Assembly: GCF_004104075.1 (NCBI RefSeq)
Contig: NZ_QOVK01000011.1
Span: forward strand, 1 to 64,000
Direction: 5' to 3'
DNA from: Leeuwenhoekiella polynyae
GTDB taxonomy: Bacteria > Bacteroidota > Bacteroidia > Flavobacteriales > Flavobacteriaceae
DNA length: 64,000 bases
Part shown: piece by piece, positions 1 to 7,458 of the stretch
Position numbering within the stretch: position 1 is the stretch's first letter
Layout of the letters: every line of letters begins with the position of its first letter
Translations under genes and position numbers: made by a program
The notes under the pieces: model-generated
Told to the model about the DNA's origin: nothing
The model's input: the letters and a program-made list of their open reading frames with translations, nothing else
The model's database searches: none

Positions 1-4
1 CAAC

Positions 5-114
5 TGGCACAAATCGAACCGATACAGGCTTAACTAAAAACCCAAAAGTGGCACAATTCAAACCGAAATGCCTGGCACTAACCGACCGAAATCAGTGGCA
101 CAATTTGATCCGAG
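5..114. repeat. Tandem terminal repeats, probably the end of an IS21-like element
   Basis: Four imperfect copies of a motif like TGGCACAAnTnnAnCCGA start at 5, 49, 73 and 96; the last three are spaced 23-24 nt. Multiple short repeats at an end are typical of IS21-family elements, so the transposase genes would lie left of the window. No inverted partner or target duplication can be seen here, so the family is an inference. Confidence 0.4.
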
Positions 115-257
115 TTATCCAGACACAGCTTTGCCACTCAGGCTATGCTTCAGGAAGTGCCGTTACAGGCTATATCAGAAATGTTAGGGCATACGAGCTT
201 AAATACTACTCAGGTTTATTTAAAATCGCTACCCAGTACGGTATTAGACGGGTATAA

Positions 258-663
258 TGAACGCATCGTGATGCTTTGATAGCTAATTAGAGATACTTTA
301 TTCCCCTAAAAAAGCAGGGTGACTCCACAATGAGTCCACAGTGAACCCACACTGCAACCACACTTTTCCATTCTTTTTGTGGGTAGATATGGGTTTATAA
401 TGGTAAGAATGTTGAAGCATATAAGAGCATCTGAGCCTTTAGATTACCGCATACGAAGTCGGTATAGAAAGAGTGGAGCTATACAAACAGGCCTTCTAAA
501 AGCTTTAGTACCTGAAAAAAGGGTTTGTATGTTATATTAGGATTAATTCAGATAAAATACACATTTTTTAATATTTTCTCTTAGAAAGATTAATAAGGAA
601 CTCCTTTTACGTTATCTTAATCTTTTTATGTATGCAGCTATCGAACCGGGTCGAAGTAAAAAA
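258..663. other. Intergenic stretch without a supported gene
   Basis: About 400 bases between the IS-like end and the 3' end of the J-domain gene. Near 317-356 there is a run of similar short words around CCACA, possibly decayed repeat sequence. I see no credible ORF, RNA gene or strong terminator. Confidence 0.4.
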
Positions 664-1788
664 TTATTCAATGAGAAACTCTCGATCAAGATTATTAGAC
701 TTTCCAAATCTAATATATCCTTTAGTGATTAAATTATAAATAAAAATGTCTTTTAAATAATTTAAACTTTTTTGATCATTTATACCTATCGGGTTTTTAA
801 TTCTGTCCTCTAAAACTTCGATTATTCGTTTTATTATTCGATCTTTTTTATGCCAGCTCTGATTTTTAAACTTTTTATTAGCATGTCTATTTGTTATCGA
901 TCTTTCAATACTACTTTCTAGAAAGAATTTTGTTTCAAAATAATCTTCGTGTTCTTTTGCGTAAATATGGCAAAATGTCGTTATGAATGAGGGAGATTTA
1001 AGTTCTTCTGTAATATTTTGAATTTTCCGATACTTAAAGTTTTTATATAACAGGCTTAGGAAAATAAAGCCTAAAATTATTATTAAAACTAGGTTAAAAT
1101 AATCTAGTTTGATTGGTAAGAAGTCTAAAAAAATAGCACTTAATCTTTGTATTTGAACTGATATATTTATAAGGATCAAAAGGAATGCAGAAATTCCTAA
1201 CACTAAAAAGCTAGACCTCTTGGGTTCGTAATAATTTTTTAGTTTGTCAGTTAATTCTTGAGATTTATCCTTCTGGATTTTTTTTAGGGTTGATTTTAAT
1301 TTTTTGTTTTCTTTTTCTTGTTTTTTTATTACTTTCTTTAAATCAAGTATATCTTTTTCAAGTCTTAGTATTTTACTTCTATCATTGATTTTTTCATAGT
1401 CATTTTCAAAGAGTATTAAAGAGCTGGAGGATTTTAAGTTGTGTCTGTCTATGTAGATTTTAAGTTCTTTTAATAAATTATTTAAAATACTAAATCGTTC
1501 TTTGGCTTTTTCTTTTAATTTTTCGTCAACCTTATCAGGGTGAGTCAAATTTCTTTCTTTGTAAAGTTTATCATGTAGTTCAATAATAGAAACCTCATCA
1601 GAGATATTTAATTCTTTTTTGATCTTTTCAATAATAGTCAATTCCAAGTTAGTCATAAAATTTTTGCTAGCGCGTCTATATAGGTAACCTATTTTTTGGC
1701 GAGGAGTTTGCAGAAGAAAATTAGAGATAGTAAATACAAAATTATCAAACGGCTTAAATAAAGTCAATAATGATTTTAAAAACTGCAA
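664..1788 (-). CDS. J-domain-like coiled-coil membrane protein, downstream of qatD
   Basis: 374-aa protein of unknown function. Residues about 45-110 resemble a J domain: charged helices around a visible HPDK motif followed by KAKERFSILNNLL. A Lys/Glu-rich coiled coil follows (about 130-185), then two hydrophobic segments (about 190-215 and 228-250) and a charged C-terminal domain. J domains stimulate Hsp70 ATPase, so an Hsp70-recruiting membrane role is possible, but nothing else supports it. Met1 and Met45 (codon at 1656) are both possible starts; the first 44 residues are hydrophobic and could be real. It lies 60 bp after qatD on the same strand and is very AT-rich like the qat genes, so it may be an accessory member of that operon. 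Confidence 0.7.
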   Translation of the reverse strand: MQFLKSLLTLFKPFDNFVFTISNFLLQTPRQKIGYLYRRASKNFMTNLELTIIEKIKKELNISDEVSIIELHDKLYKERNLTHPDKVDEKLKEKAKERFSILNNLLKELKIYIDRHNLKSSSSLILFENDYEKINDRSKILRLEKDILDLKKVIKKQEKENKKLKSTLKKIQKDKSQELTDKLKNYYEPKRSSFLVLGISAFLLILINISVQIQRLSAIFLDFLPIKLDYFNLVLIIILGFIFLSLLYKNFKYRKIQNITEELKSPSFITTFCHIYAKEHEDYFETKFFLESSIERSITNRHANKKFKNQSWHKKDRIIKRIIEVLEDRIKNPIGINDQKSLNYLKDIFIYNLITKGYIRFGKSNNLDREFLIE

Positions 1789-1848
1789 TTAGCTTCTGAA
1801 AATAAGCTAGTTAATTAAAAATATTTTATGGATAAAATTTTCTAATGA

Positions 1849-2577
1849 CTATTTTAAAAGCTTTTTGAAATTCTTGTTTAAAGATAAAATTATATCATTT
1901 ACACTTAATTTTTTTAATCTAGCAAGATCGAATACCATCTCTTGAAATAATAAGGAGTGGTATTCTTGATTTTGAGATAGTGTAAAGGGGGCATCAGATT
2001 CTAATAATAAACGATCTATAGGTAGCTTTTGTAGAATCTTTCTACCATTATTTGATTTTAACATTTTTAAGTTAAATGAAAAATAATAACCATTGTTAAG
2101 GGCTGTTTCTATTAGTTTTAGAGGTCCCGAGTACCAATGGAGAATTATTTTACCGGGAAAATTGGACCCAATGATTTGTAGAACTTCTTTCTCAGCTTTA
2201 CGGCTATGGATCGTAATAATTTTATCTCCACAACTTCTACAAGCAGAAATTATTTTTGTAAAAACATCTAACTGCTTATTAAAATTAGCAGCGGATTTTC
2301 TGTGTTTATCCAAACCTATCTCACCAATATAGCGTGTTTGATTTATGAGTTCAAGATATTTCGGCAATTCATAGTATCTTTCAGAAACTAATTCAGGATG
2401 AAACCCTAATGCCGCCCGGAGATATTTTGTACCTAGACTGAGACTTCTAGAATAGAAAAATACACTTGGACTATTAGTCACTGCAATAGTATAGCACTTA
2501 TTAGTTTCAATTTGTTTGACTAAAGCTTCAGGATCACCCATAAGATCTAGGTGAAAATGGGTATCGTGGAAATTCAT
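1849..2577 (-). CDS. qatD: QatD, TatD-family metal-dependent nuclease
   Basis: 242-aa TatD-type amidohydrolase-fold nuclease. Metal-binding motifs are all visible: HFH near the N-terminus (H7, H9), GFHPE, GEIGLD, the HSRKAE motif, LHWYSG, and LLESDAPF close to the C-terminus. TatD enzymes are 3'-5' DNA exonucleases. Position as the last of four genes in the order KAP ATPase, QatB, QueC-like, TatD identifies it as QatD of the Qat anti-phage system, where it is the presumed effector nuclease. It is 2 bp downstream of qatC, so it is surely cotranscribed. Confidence 0.93.
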   Translation of the reverse strand: MNFHDTHFHLDLMGDPEALVKQIETNKCYTIAVTNSPSVFFYSRSLSLGTKYLRAALGFHPELVSERYYELPKYLELINQTRYIGEIGLDKHRKSAANFNKQLDVFTKIISACRSCGDKIITIHSRKAEKEVLQIIGSNFPGKIILHWYSGPLKLIETALNNGYYFSFNLKMLKSNNGRKILQKLPIDRLLLESDAPFTLSQNQEYHSLLFQEMVFDLARLKKLSVNDIILSLNKNFKKLLK

Positions 2578-2579
2578 GA

Positions 2580-3911
2580 TTATGGATATAGGAATTCTGC
2601 TACTTCTTCCATACCAGTTTTATATATACCAACATAATCTGATAATTCGTACTTGTTTGAAAATGAAAGAGGTCCTGAATTCAGGACTTCAAAAATTAGA
2701 GATTTCTCAGAAACACTTTTTAAACGTTCCAATGCTAATTGAAAGGCTCGCAAATCTTCACGAGACTTAGATTTTAAAGAATTAGGATTATTAATAATAT
2801 CGTGAATATATACAGTATCTTCTATATTTGCTTTTTTTTCAGCAGCCTGTCTTATAATACAAGGCACACAATATCCACAATTAACACCTGATTTCCCACC
2901 TTTTTTCCATCTGTTTTGATCGGGATGAGAACAAGAAAGTGTATCCTTGTTAAATTCTCGCAATAGTTCTAGGTTTTCACAGTTTAACGCCATAGAACCT
3001 TTAGTTTTAGTTTGATACGGGTTGTAGATTTTATTTTTAATACCTAAATGATAGAAGATATTTTGAAGTAGATAGATGTAATAAGGATGAGTAGTGCGCG
3101 TGCTATGACTACTTAATCTCGTGCCTGTTAGAGGAACATTTAATGAAATAAGTCCATTTTCTGGAATAATAAAATCTATTTCTTCCCCTAGGCTATTAGC
3201 AATGGTAAGACCAAGAGAAACAAAAAGAAATGAACGCATTCTACTGCTTATATCAGCAGAAGGTGCATTTTTTTTGACTGGTTGAACCCAGAACCGAAAT
3301 GTCTCGAACGATCTATCTCCATATTTGTTTTTCAAAGCCCCAAACAGTTTTTGCTGGGCTTTTCCTTCAGAACCTCGCTTATGATGACTTACAAAAGCCA
3401 TACGATTTCCTTGTTCAAGATAATCAATAGCACCGATGAAAGAATCCATTCCACCAGAAAAAAGCGCTACTTTATCAATTTTCCAGTCCTTATTTTCTTG
3501 TAAAAATTTTAACTGCTTTTCTTCCTTAATTAATTCTCTAAAATTAAAAAAACATCTATCTCCACTGAGAAATGATAAGGTATTTTCAAGTTCTTCCTTG
3601 ATTTCTTGCCAAAGTTGTGGTTTTGCAACTGGTATATAAATTTCGAAATAGCGACTCCATCCTTGAAAGCCAAAAATCTTTCTAGAGTATATTTGGTCAA
3701 TAACATAGAGACCTATAGCTAAGTGAAGAAGATCATTTGCTTCTTCCGAGGTAGTGATAGCACACTTTTTTAAGATATCAAAAACATTGGTTGTTACAAT
3801 AGTTTCTGATAATCCTCTATCGTTCGTAAAGATGGTCAAAACATCTTTTTCTTCTTTGAAATTGAAGTTATCTTGTCTATGTTGCTTAAGAATTACTTTT
3901 ATTTTTTTCAT
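2580..3911 (-). CDS. qatC: QatC, QueC-like PP-loop ATPase
   Basis: 443-aa protein with a PP-loop SGGMDS motif at residues 152-157 and a Cys cluster (CSHPD...NCGYCVPC) at about 328-352 that would bind zinc as in QueC, the 7-cyano-7-deazaguanine synthase. It is about twice QueC's length, with an added N-terminal domain of about 145 residues, as usual for QatC. In Qat the QueC-like protein is thought to modify a nucleobase or a partner protein; its true substrate is not visible here. Its start overlaps the end of qatB by 4 bp, indicating translational coupling. Confidence 0.93.
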   Translation of the reverse strand: MKKIKVILKQHRQDNFNFKEEKDVLTIFTNDRGLSETIVTTNVFDILKKCAITTSEEANDLLHLAIGLYVIDQIYSRKIFGFQGWSRYFEIYIPVAKPQLWQEIKEELENTLSFLSGDRCFFNFRELIKEEKQLKFLQENKDWKIDKVALFSGGMDSFIGAIDYLEQGNRMAFVSHHKRGSEGKAQQKLFGALKNKYGDRSFETFRFWVQPVKKNAPSADISSRMRSFLFVSLGLTIANSLGEEIDFIIPENGLISLNVPLTGTRLSSHSTRTTHPYYIYLLQNIFYHLGIKNKIYNPYQTKTKGSMALNCENLELLREFNKDTLSCSHPDQNRWKKGGKSGVNCGYCVPCIIRQAAEKKANIEDTVYIHDIINNPNSLKSKSREDLRAFQLALERLKSVSEKSLIFEVLNSGPLSFSNKYELSDYVGIYKTGMEEVAEFLYP

Positions 3912-4741
3912 TGTTCCAAGGTTGTGTAGGCTAGTTCGAAAATATCTGTAACCAAGTCACGTCCAGAGCCTTGTGCTAGATCAAAGTCTTTCAGGTTAGC
4001 ACTCTCTATTCCCACTTTAACTTCCTGTCTTATAAAATCTTTCATCTGATGCTCTAACTCAATTGCCTTATTTTCTGACAACTTATTTTTTTCTAGAGCC
4101 ATACCAGCTTCATATACCCATTTTTTAAATATATAAGCAATTACATATTCTATTACAACTTCTTTGATAAGAGTTATGTTCAGAAAATCTAAACTATTCA
4201 AATCTTGGCCATCTTCTTCCAGACGCTCATACAATTTTTGCGTGGCGATTATGACAGCAGCTCTGGCAATTGCTTCATCGTTCGTGGAGCCGACAGGTGC
4301 AATTTTGTCGGCGATAATTGCTAATACTTCTTCGCTAGACCTACCAATATGGCTTGTCAGTCCTAGTTGAGATAGTGTTTCTGATACCCCCTGTGAACTT
4401 AGATTATTTAGAAAACTAATATATCCTCTTCCGATATTTATACCTACTGCCGCAGAAGTGGTGGCTTTTTTTACACCCCCTGTTTTATGTATATAGTTGC
4501 GTATCGCAGTTTTGAAAGTGGTTCTCGATGGATTATTTATATACTTAGTGAAATTTGATTTTACAGACTGAAAATTACCGGTGGATTCGTGAATAGTTAT
4601 ATCAGGATTTACTTTTTCATTATTATCGTCTTGCACATCCTGTTGTTCTTCTTCTGTCGGCGGAGGTGAAGCTGGTGGGGCCCAGTCAGGTAAAAGTGGG
4701 GAAGATCCTGGGATTCCAGAACCTGATTTAGATGTTCCCAT
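3908..4741 (-). CDS. qatB: QatB, Qat anti-phage system partner protein
   Basis: 277-aa protein starting MGTSKSGSG and continuing with a Gly/Ser/Pro-rich tail that includes the block LLPDWAPPASPPP; this flexible N-terminus is characteristic of QatB. The remainder is mostly helical with no catalytic motif that I recognise. QatB is required for Qat defence and is thought to be the protein acted on by QatC; this is family knowledge, not visible in the sequence. It sits 3 bp after qatA and overlaps qatC by 4 bp. Confidence 0.9.
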   Translation of the reverse strand: MGTSKSGSGIPGSSPLLPDWAPPASPPPTEEEQQDVQDDNNEKVNPDITIHESTGNFQSVKSNFTKYINNPSRTTFKTAIRNYIHKTGGVKKATTSAAVGINIGRGYISFLNNLSSQGVSETLSQLGLTSHIGRSSEEVLAIIADKIAPVGSTNDEAIARAAVIIATQKLYERLEEDGQDLNSLDFLNITLIKEVVIEYVIAYIFKKWVYEAGMALEKNKLSENKAIELEHQMKDFIRQEVKVGIESANLKDFDLAQGSGRDLVTDIFELAYTTLEQ

Positions 4742-4744
4742 GAT

Positions 4745-6592
4745 TTAGGATTTTATCAATTTTTTCTTTGCTATTGAGGCAAGGGGTTTATTAGAAACGG
4801 ATTTACTCCATCTTGAGATAAGGTCTTTGACTTTTTCTTTGTGGCTCCCAGTTTTACCGATTTCAATCACCTGAGTTATTGCTGCTAAAGGAATACGTGA
4901 ATCCGGCTGATCTTCTAACATAGAGAGTAGCTGAGAGTTTAATTCAGTACGAATCTTGCAGAAGTTAAAAAGTATTTCAAGAGGAGATCCATCCCCGCTA
5001 ACCTGTTCTGTTTGAACGAATTTTTCCTTAAGGGATTCGAATACCGTCACCGCGTCACCCTGACTTAATTTTTTAGAATTATGCAGAGCAGTGCTACGTA
5101 TAGTCTCTGATCCCTGTATTAATTTACGAAAGATTTCCTGAGCTTCCGAACTCATACGTCGTATATTAGAACCCATAATAGACAATTTGTCTCTAGAGAC
5201 ATAAAAATATGGCTGCAAATCAACACCCTCAAGAGAAGGTTTAGATATCAGCCAGTTTTTAATCCATGGATCTTCAAGCAAATCAAAATGCTTTGACGAA
5301 TTTTTCTTAACTTCAATGGAATCTTTGTTATGATCTAGGGCTAATTCTTCTAACGTACCCATCTCATTAATTATCCCTTTATTTTGCGCTTGTTCTTCAT
5401 AAAAATCCTCAAAAGTCTCTCCTTTAAAATATTCCAATAACATTAGTTTTGCCAGAATTCGTTTCTCAAATTTTTCATGAGTATTTGCAATCATTTTAGA
5501 CCTTAATAATAGTGTGTTTAAAAAACGTTTAACTTGTCGAGGATTTCCATTAAGGCCAGATGCGAGTACAGGAATAATTTGTTCTGAAAGAAGAAGCGCT
5601 TCCTTAAGAGATTCAGGAATGTCTTTTATAAACTCATTTGCATTATTGAAGTTTAATGAAAAGCCTGATTGATTTTCATTTTTTTTGCGTAAAATTATTT
5701 CTCTTACAATTTCAAATTGTTCATTTTCAAGATATAATTGGCAAAATAACAGGTTTACATAAATACTCAGTTCTAATTCACTAAGAGGTGGAATACGAAT
5801 GGGATATTGTATCATTTTCTCTAAATAATCGCGTCCCACTTCACTGTTATCTCCAGGAATTTCTGGAAACCTCCTTCGGACTGCATACTTTATTAGACGT
5901 TCATCGGCACCTATTACAAAAGCTGTTTTTTTAGTGAATAAAAAGAGTTTAATAGCCTCTAATGTTCCTATTATGGTTTCATGTGTACAACGATCCAAAT
6001 CATCGATAAACACTATTATTTTCTGTATTTTAGTCTCAGCCACAAGATCTTCAAAGTTTTGATGAAAATTTTGAATATTATTTCTGATAAGTTCATCTGG
6101 ATTTTCTTTGTCTATCTTCAAGTAATTTTCATAGTCAAAATCTTTTCCTTGATTTAAAATATTTGAAAGAGCTATACCAGCAATACCTACTGGGCCTGTA
6201 GCTATACCCATACCATATTTAATTACTGAACCTGTAACTTTCAGAATGTCTACCTTTCGTAGTAAGCTTAATGCTAGTTTTTTAGCTTTTTCGTTAAGCG
6301 TTCTCTCTCTAATTACTTCATCAAGTATTCGCCCTAATAATACAGTTTTGGTATCTTCATAACCTTCAAAAAGCCACCCATTGAATTTTATTACCAATAT
6401 ATCTTTCTCATTTTTATAGGTGGTCTCAATCATGTTCATTAAGCTTGATTTTCCACCACCCCAATCTCCAAATATTCCAATACTGCAAGGCAAGAGTTGG
6501 TCATTGTCTATGATGGTTTTGGAAGCATCAATGAGATTCTTAAAATTAATAAAGTCTAAATGAGTTTCATTATCGCTCCACATATAAATCAA
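4745..6592 (-). CDS. qatA: QatA, KAP-family P-loop NTPase
   Basis: 615-aa KAP NTPase. Walker A GDWGGGKS lies at residues 42-49 and Walker B IIVFIDDLDR at 192-201. Between them, around 117-145, is a weakly hydrophobic Gly-rich segment in the place where KAP ATPases usually carry membrane insertions. KAP ATPases are membrane-associated and many serve in phage defence; QatA is the ATPase of the four-gene Qat system. First gene of the qat genes proper, 170 bp downstream of the XRE gene. That gap holds a long perfect hairpin (6602-6658). Confidence 0.93.
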   Translation of the reverse strand: MIYMWSDNETHLDFINFKNLIDASKTIIDNDQLLPCSIGIFGDWGGGKSSLMNMIETTYKNEKDILVIKFNGWLFEGYEDTKTVLLGRILDEVIRERTLNEKAKKLALSLLRKVDILKVTGSVIKYGMGIATGPVGIAGIALSNILNQGKDFDYENYLKIDKENPDELIRNNIQNFHQNFEDLVAETKIQKIIVFIDDLDRCTHETIIGTLEAIKLFLFTKKTAFVIGADERLIKYAVRRRFPEIPGDNSEVGRDYLEKMIQYPIRIPPLSELELSIYVNLLFCQLYLENEQFEIVREIILRKKNENQSGFSLNFNNANEFIKDIPESLKEALLLSEQIIPVLASGLNGNPRQVKRFLNTLLLRSKMIANTHEKFEKRILAKLMLLEYFKGETFEDFYEEQAQNKGIINEMGTLEELALDHNKDSIEVKKNSSKHFDLLEDPWIKNWLISKPSLEGVDLQPYFYVSRDKLSIMGSNIRRMSSEAQEIFRKLIQGSETIRSTALHNSKKLSQGDAVTVFESLKEKFVQTEQVSGDGSPLEILFNFCKIRTELNSQLLSMLEDQPDSRIPLAAITQVIEIGKTGSHKEKVKDLISRWSKSVSNKPLASIAKKKLIKS

Positions 6593-6601
6593 TTATGTAA
6601 G

Positions 6602-6658
6602 GTTTTATAAAAGTGATTTAAATAGCTGCTATGCAGATTTAAATCACTTTTATAAAAC
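6602..6658. promoter_or_regulatory. Perfect 22-bp inverted repeat between XRE gene and qatA
   Basis: Arms 6602-6623 and 6637-6658 are exact reverse complements (GTTTTATAAAAGTGATTTAA... and its complement). The 13-nt centre can add a 4-bp CTGC/GCAG stem with a 3-nt loop. In RNA this gives a hairpin of about 26 bp, ending 10 bp before the qatA start. There is no U-run on either side, so it does not look like an ordinary terminator. An operator dyad, an RNase processing site or a translation-control hairpin are all possible. Confidence 0.75.
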
Positions 6659-6761
6659 TAAACAATTTAAAATACAGTGTATTATGGATATCTGTAATAA
6701 TCGAGCTTTTAAGAAAAAAAGTTTCGGTTAAGTTTATAGAGGAATATCAAATCAGGCTATT

Positions 6762-7001
6762 TTAAACCTTATTAATTGGGAAATCAAAATCGAAAAGTTC
6801 TCGGGGATGTATATCTAAACCTTTGGCAAGTTCAATGATAGTTTGGAATTCCAGACTTTTTTGGCCTTTCTCAATTTTTGAAATGGCACTAAAATCAAGA
6901 TCACATTTTTGAGCTAGCTGTCTATAACTTAATTTAAGTTCTGTTCTCCTTTTAAGAACGTTTTCTCCAAATTTTAAAAGATATGTTTGATCGGAAATCA
7001 T
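6762..7001 (-). CDS. Small XRE-family HTH regulator heading the qat operon
   Basis: 79-aa Cro/C1-type DNA-binding protein. The helix-turn-helix covers about residues 10-66, with the pattern RRTELKLSYRQLAQKCDLDF followed by SAISKIEKGQ. No other domain is present. It is the first gene on the minus strand before qatABCD and probably regulates that operon, the divergent sigma-factor locus, or both. A near-perfect 18-bp dyad 49 bp upstream (7050-7067) is a likely binding site. A 15-nt guide-RNA match lies between dyad and start codon, ending 15 nt before the ATG. Start chosen because it is the only Met before the HTH. Confidence 0.85.
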   Translation of the reverse strand: MISDQTYLLKFGENVLKRRTELKLSYRQLAQKCDLDFSAISKIEKGQKSLEFQTIIELAKGLDIHPRELFDFDFPINKV

Positions 7002-7015
7002 TTGACAGCCTTGTG

Positions 7016-7030
7016 AATAAGCAAGCTCAC
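7016..7030 (-). promoter_or_regulatory. Candidate RNA-guided target site of guide RNA 3
   Basis: On the minus strand, 7030 to 7016 reads GTGAGCTTGCTTATT, identical to 9728-9742 of the third guide-RNA unit. The match begins exactly at the last G of the conserved scaffold and runs 14 nt into the guide; sequences diverge on both sides. The leading G at the target would serve as the 5'-G target-adjacent motif reported for dCas12f-sigmaE systems. The guide direction points toward the XRE gene and qatABCD. Confidence 0.7.
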
Positions 7031-7049
7031 AAATTTTAACATAAATAAT

Positions 7050-7067
7050 GTAGGTAGTACTAACTAC
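7050..7067. promoter_or_regulatory. Near-perfect dyad, probable XRE operator
   Basis: GTAGGTAGTACTAACTAC is an 18-bp palindrome with one mismatched pair, centred on AGTACT. It lies between the start of the XRE gene and the rightward promoter-like element at 7103, a common place for an autoregulatory operator. No binding data; assignment is inferred from position and symmetry. Confidence 0.6.
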
Positions 7068-7102
7068 AATTTGTTTTTTTTTATATATTTACCTCATAAT
7101 TA

Positions 7103-7110
7103 TATATTTG
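7103..7110 (+). promoter_or_regulatory. Candidate -7 element of a rightward promoter
   Basis: TATATTTG fits the Bacteroidota -7 consensus TAnnTTTG exactly. A good -33 TTTG at the right distance is not present; the nearest is at 7070-7073, spacer 29. If used, transcription would begin about 7117 and run through the structured element at 7155-7264 toward the sigma-factor gene. Confidence 0.4.
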
Positions 7111-7154
7111 CGAAACTTCTTAGCATAACATATTAGAAGCATTCGCTTTGAATC

Positions 7155-7264
7155 TCGAATCAAAAACTGGTACTTTTTAGCAACGAGAGGATAAGCCGGG
7201 ATGCTCACGACCCGGGCGTGGGCTCTCACTTATTGTTGCGCGGTATACCAGTACCTTGATTCGA
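7155..7264 (+). ncRNA. 110-nt imperfect palindrome, candidate structured RNA upstream of the sigma factor
   Basis: Outer arms TCGAATCAA (7155-7163) and TTGATTCGA (7256-7264) are exact complements. Inside, further pairs nest in order: ACTGGTA/TACCAGT, GCAAC/GTTGC, GAGAG/CTCTC, and GCCGGG with CCCGGGC at the tip. It forms one long interrupted stem, does not resemble the four guide scaffolds, and holds no ORF. It could be a leader RNA, an attenuator, a small RNA, or a relic hairpin of a mobile element. Strand is assumed from the rightward promoter-like element and the gene downstream. A further 7-bp inverted repeat, GTTGAGA/TCTCAAC, follows at 7268-7311. Confidence 0.5.
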
Positions 7265-7458
7265 TAAGTTGAGACCTGCGCCTTTTTGTATTATTCTCAG
7301 CATTTCTCAACATTCAAGCTATGCTTCTTATTTAATGAAGCCTCGCAGCTATACCCTAATTTAAAATGTGCTCTTGGGCTGGTATAATCATACACCTGCT
7401 TAAGATCAGTACACCCTTATTTTAAAACTATGTGGAATAAATAAAAACGGGTACAGTT

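Noticed and set aside
48-257. 69-codon ORF at the left edge
   Set aside because: It runs through the IS-like terminal repeats and has no recognisable protein pattern.
7155-7264. Fifth guide RNA or integron attC site
   Set aside because: It lacks the three-stem scaffold and ACAACGSG end, and the RYYYAAC/GTTRRRY attC core is not present at its ends.
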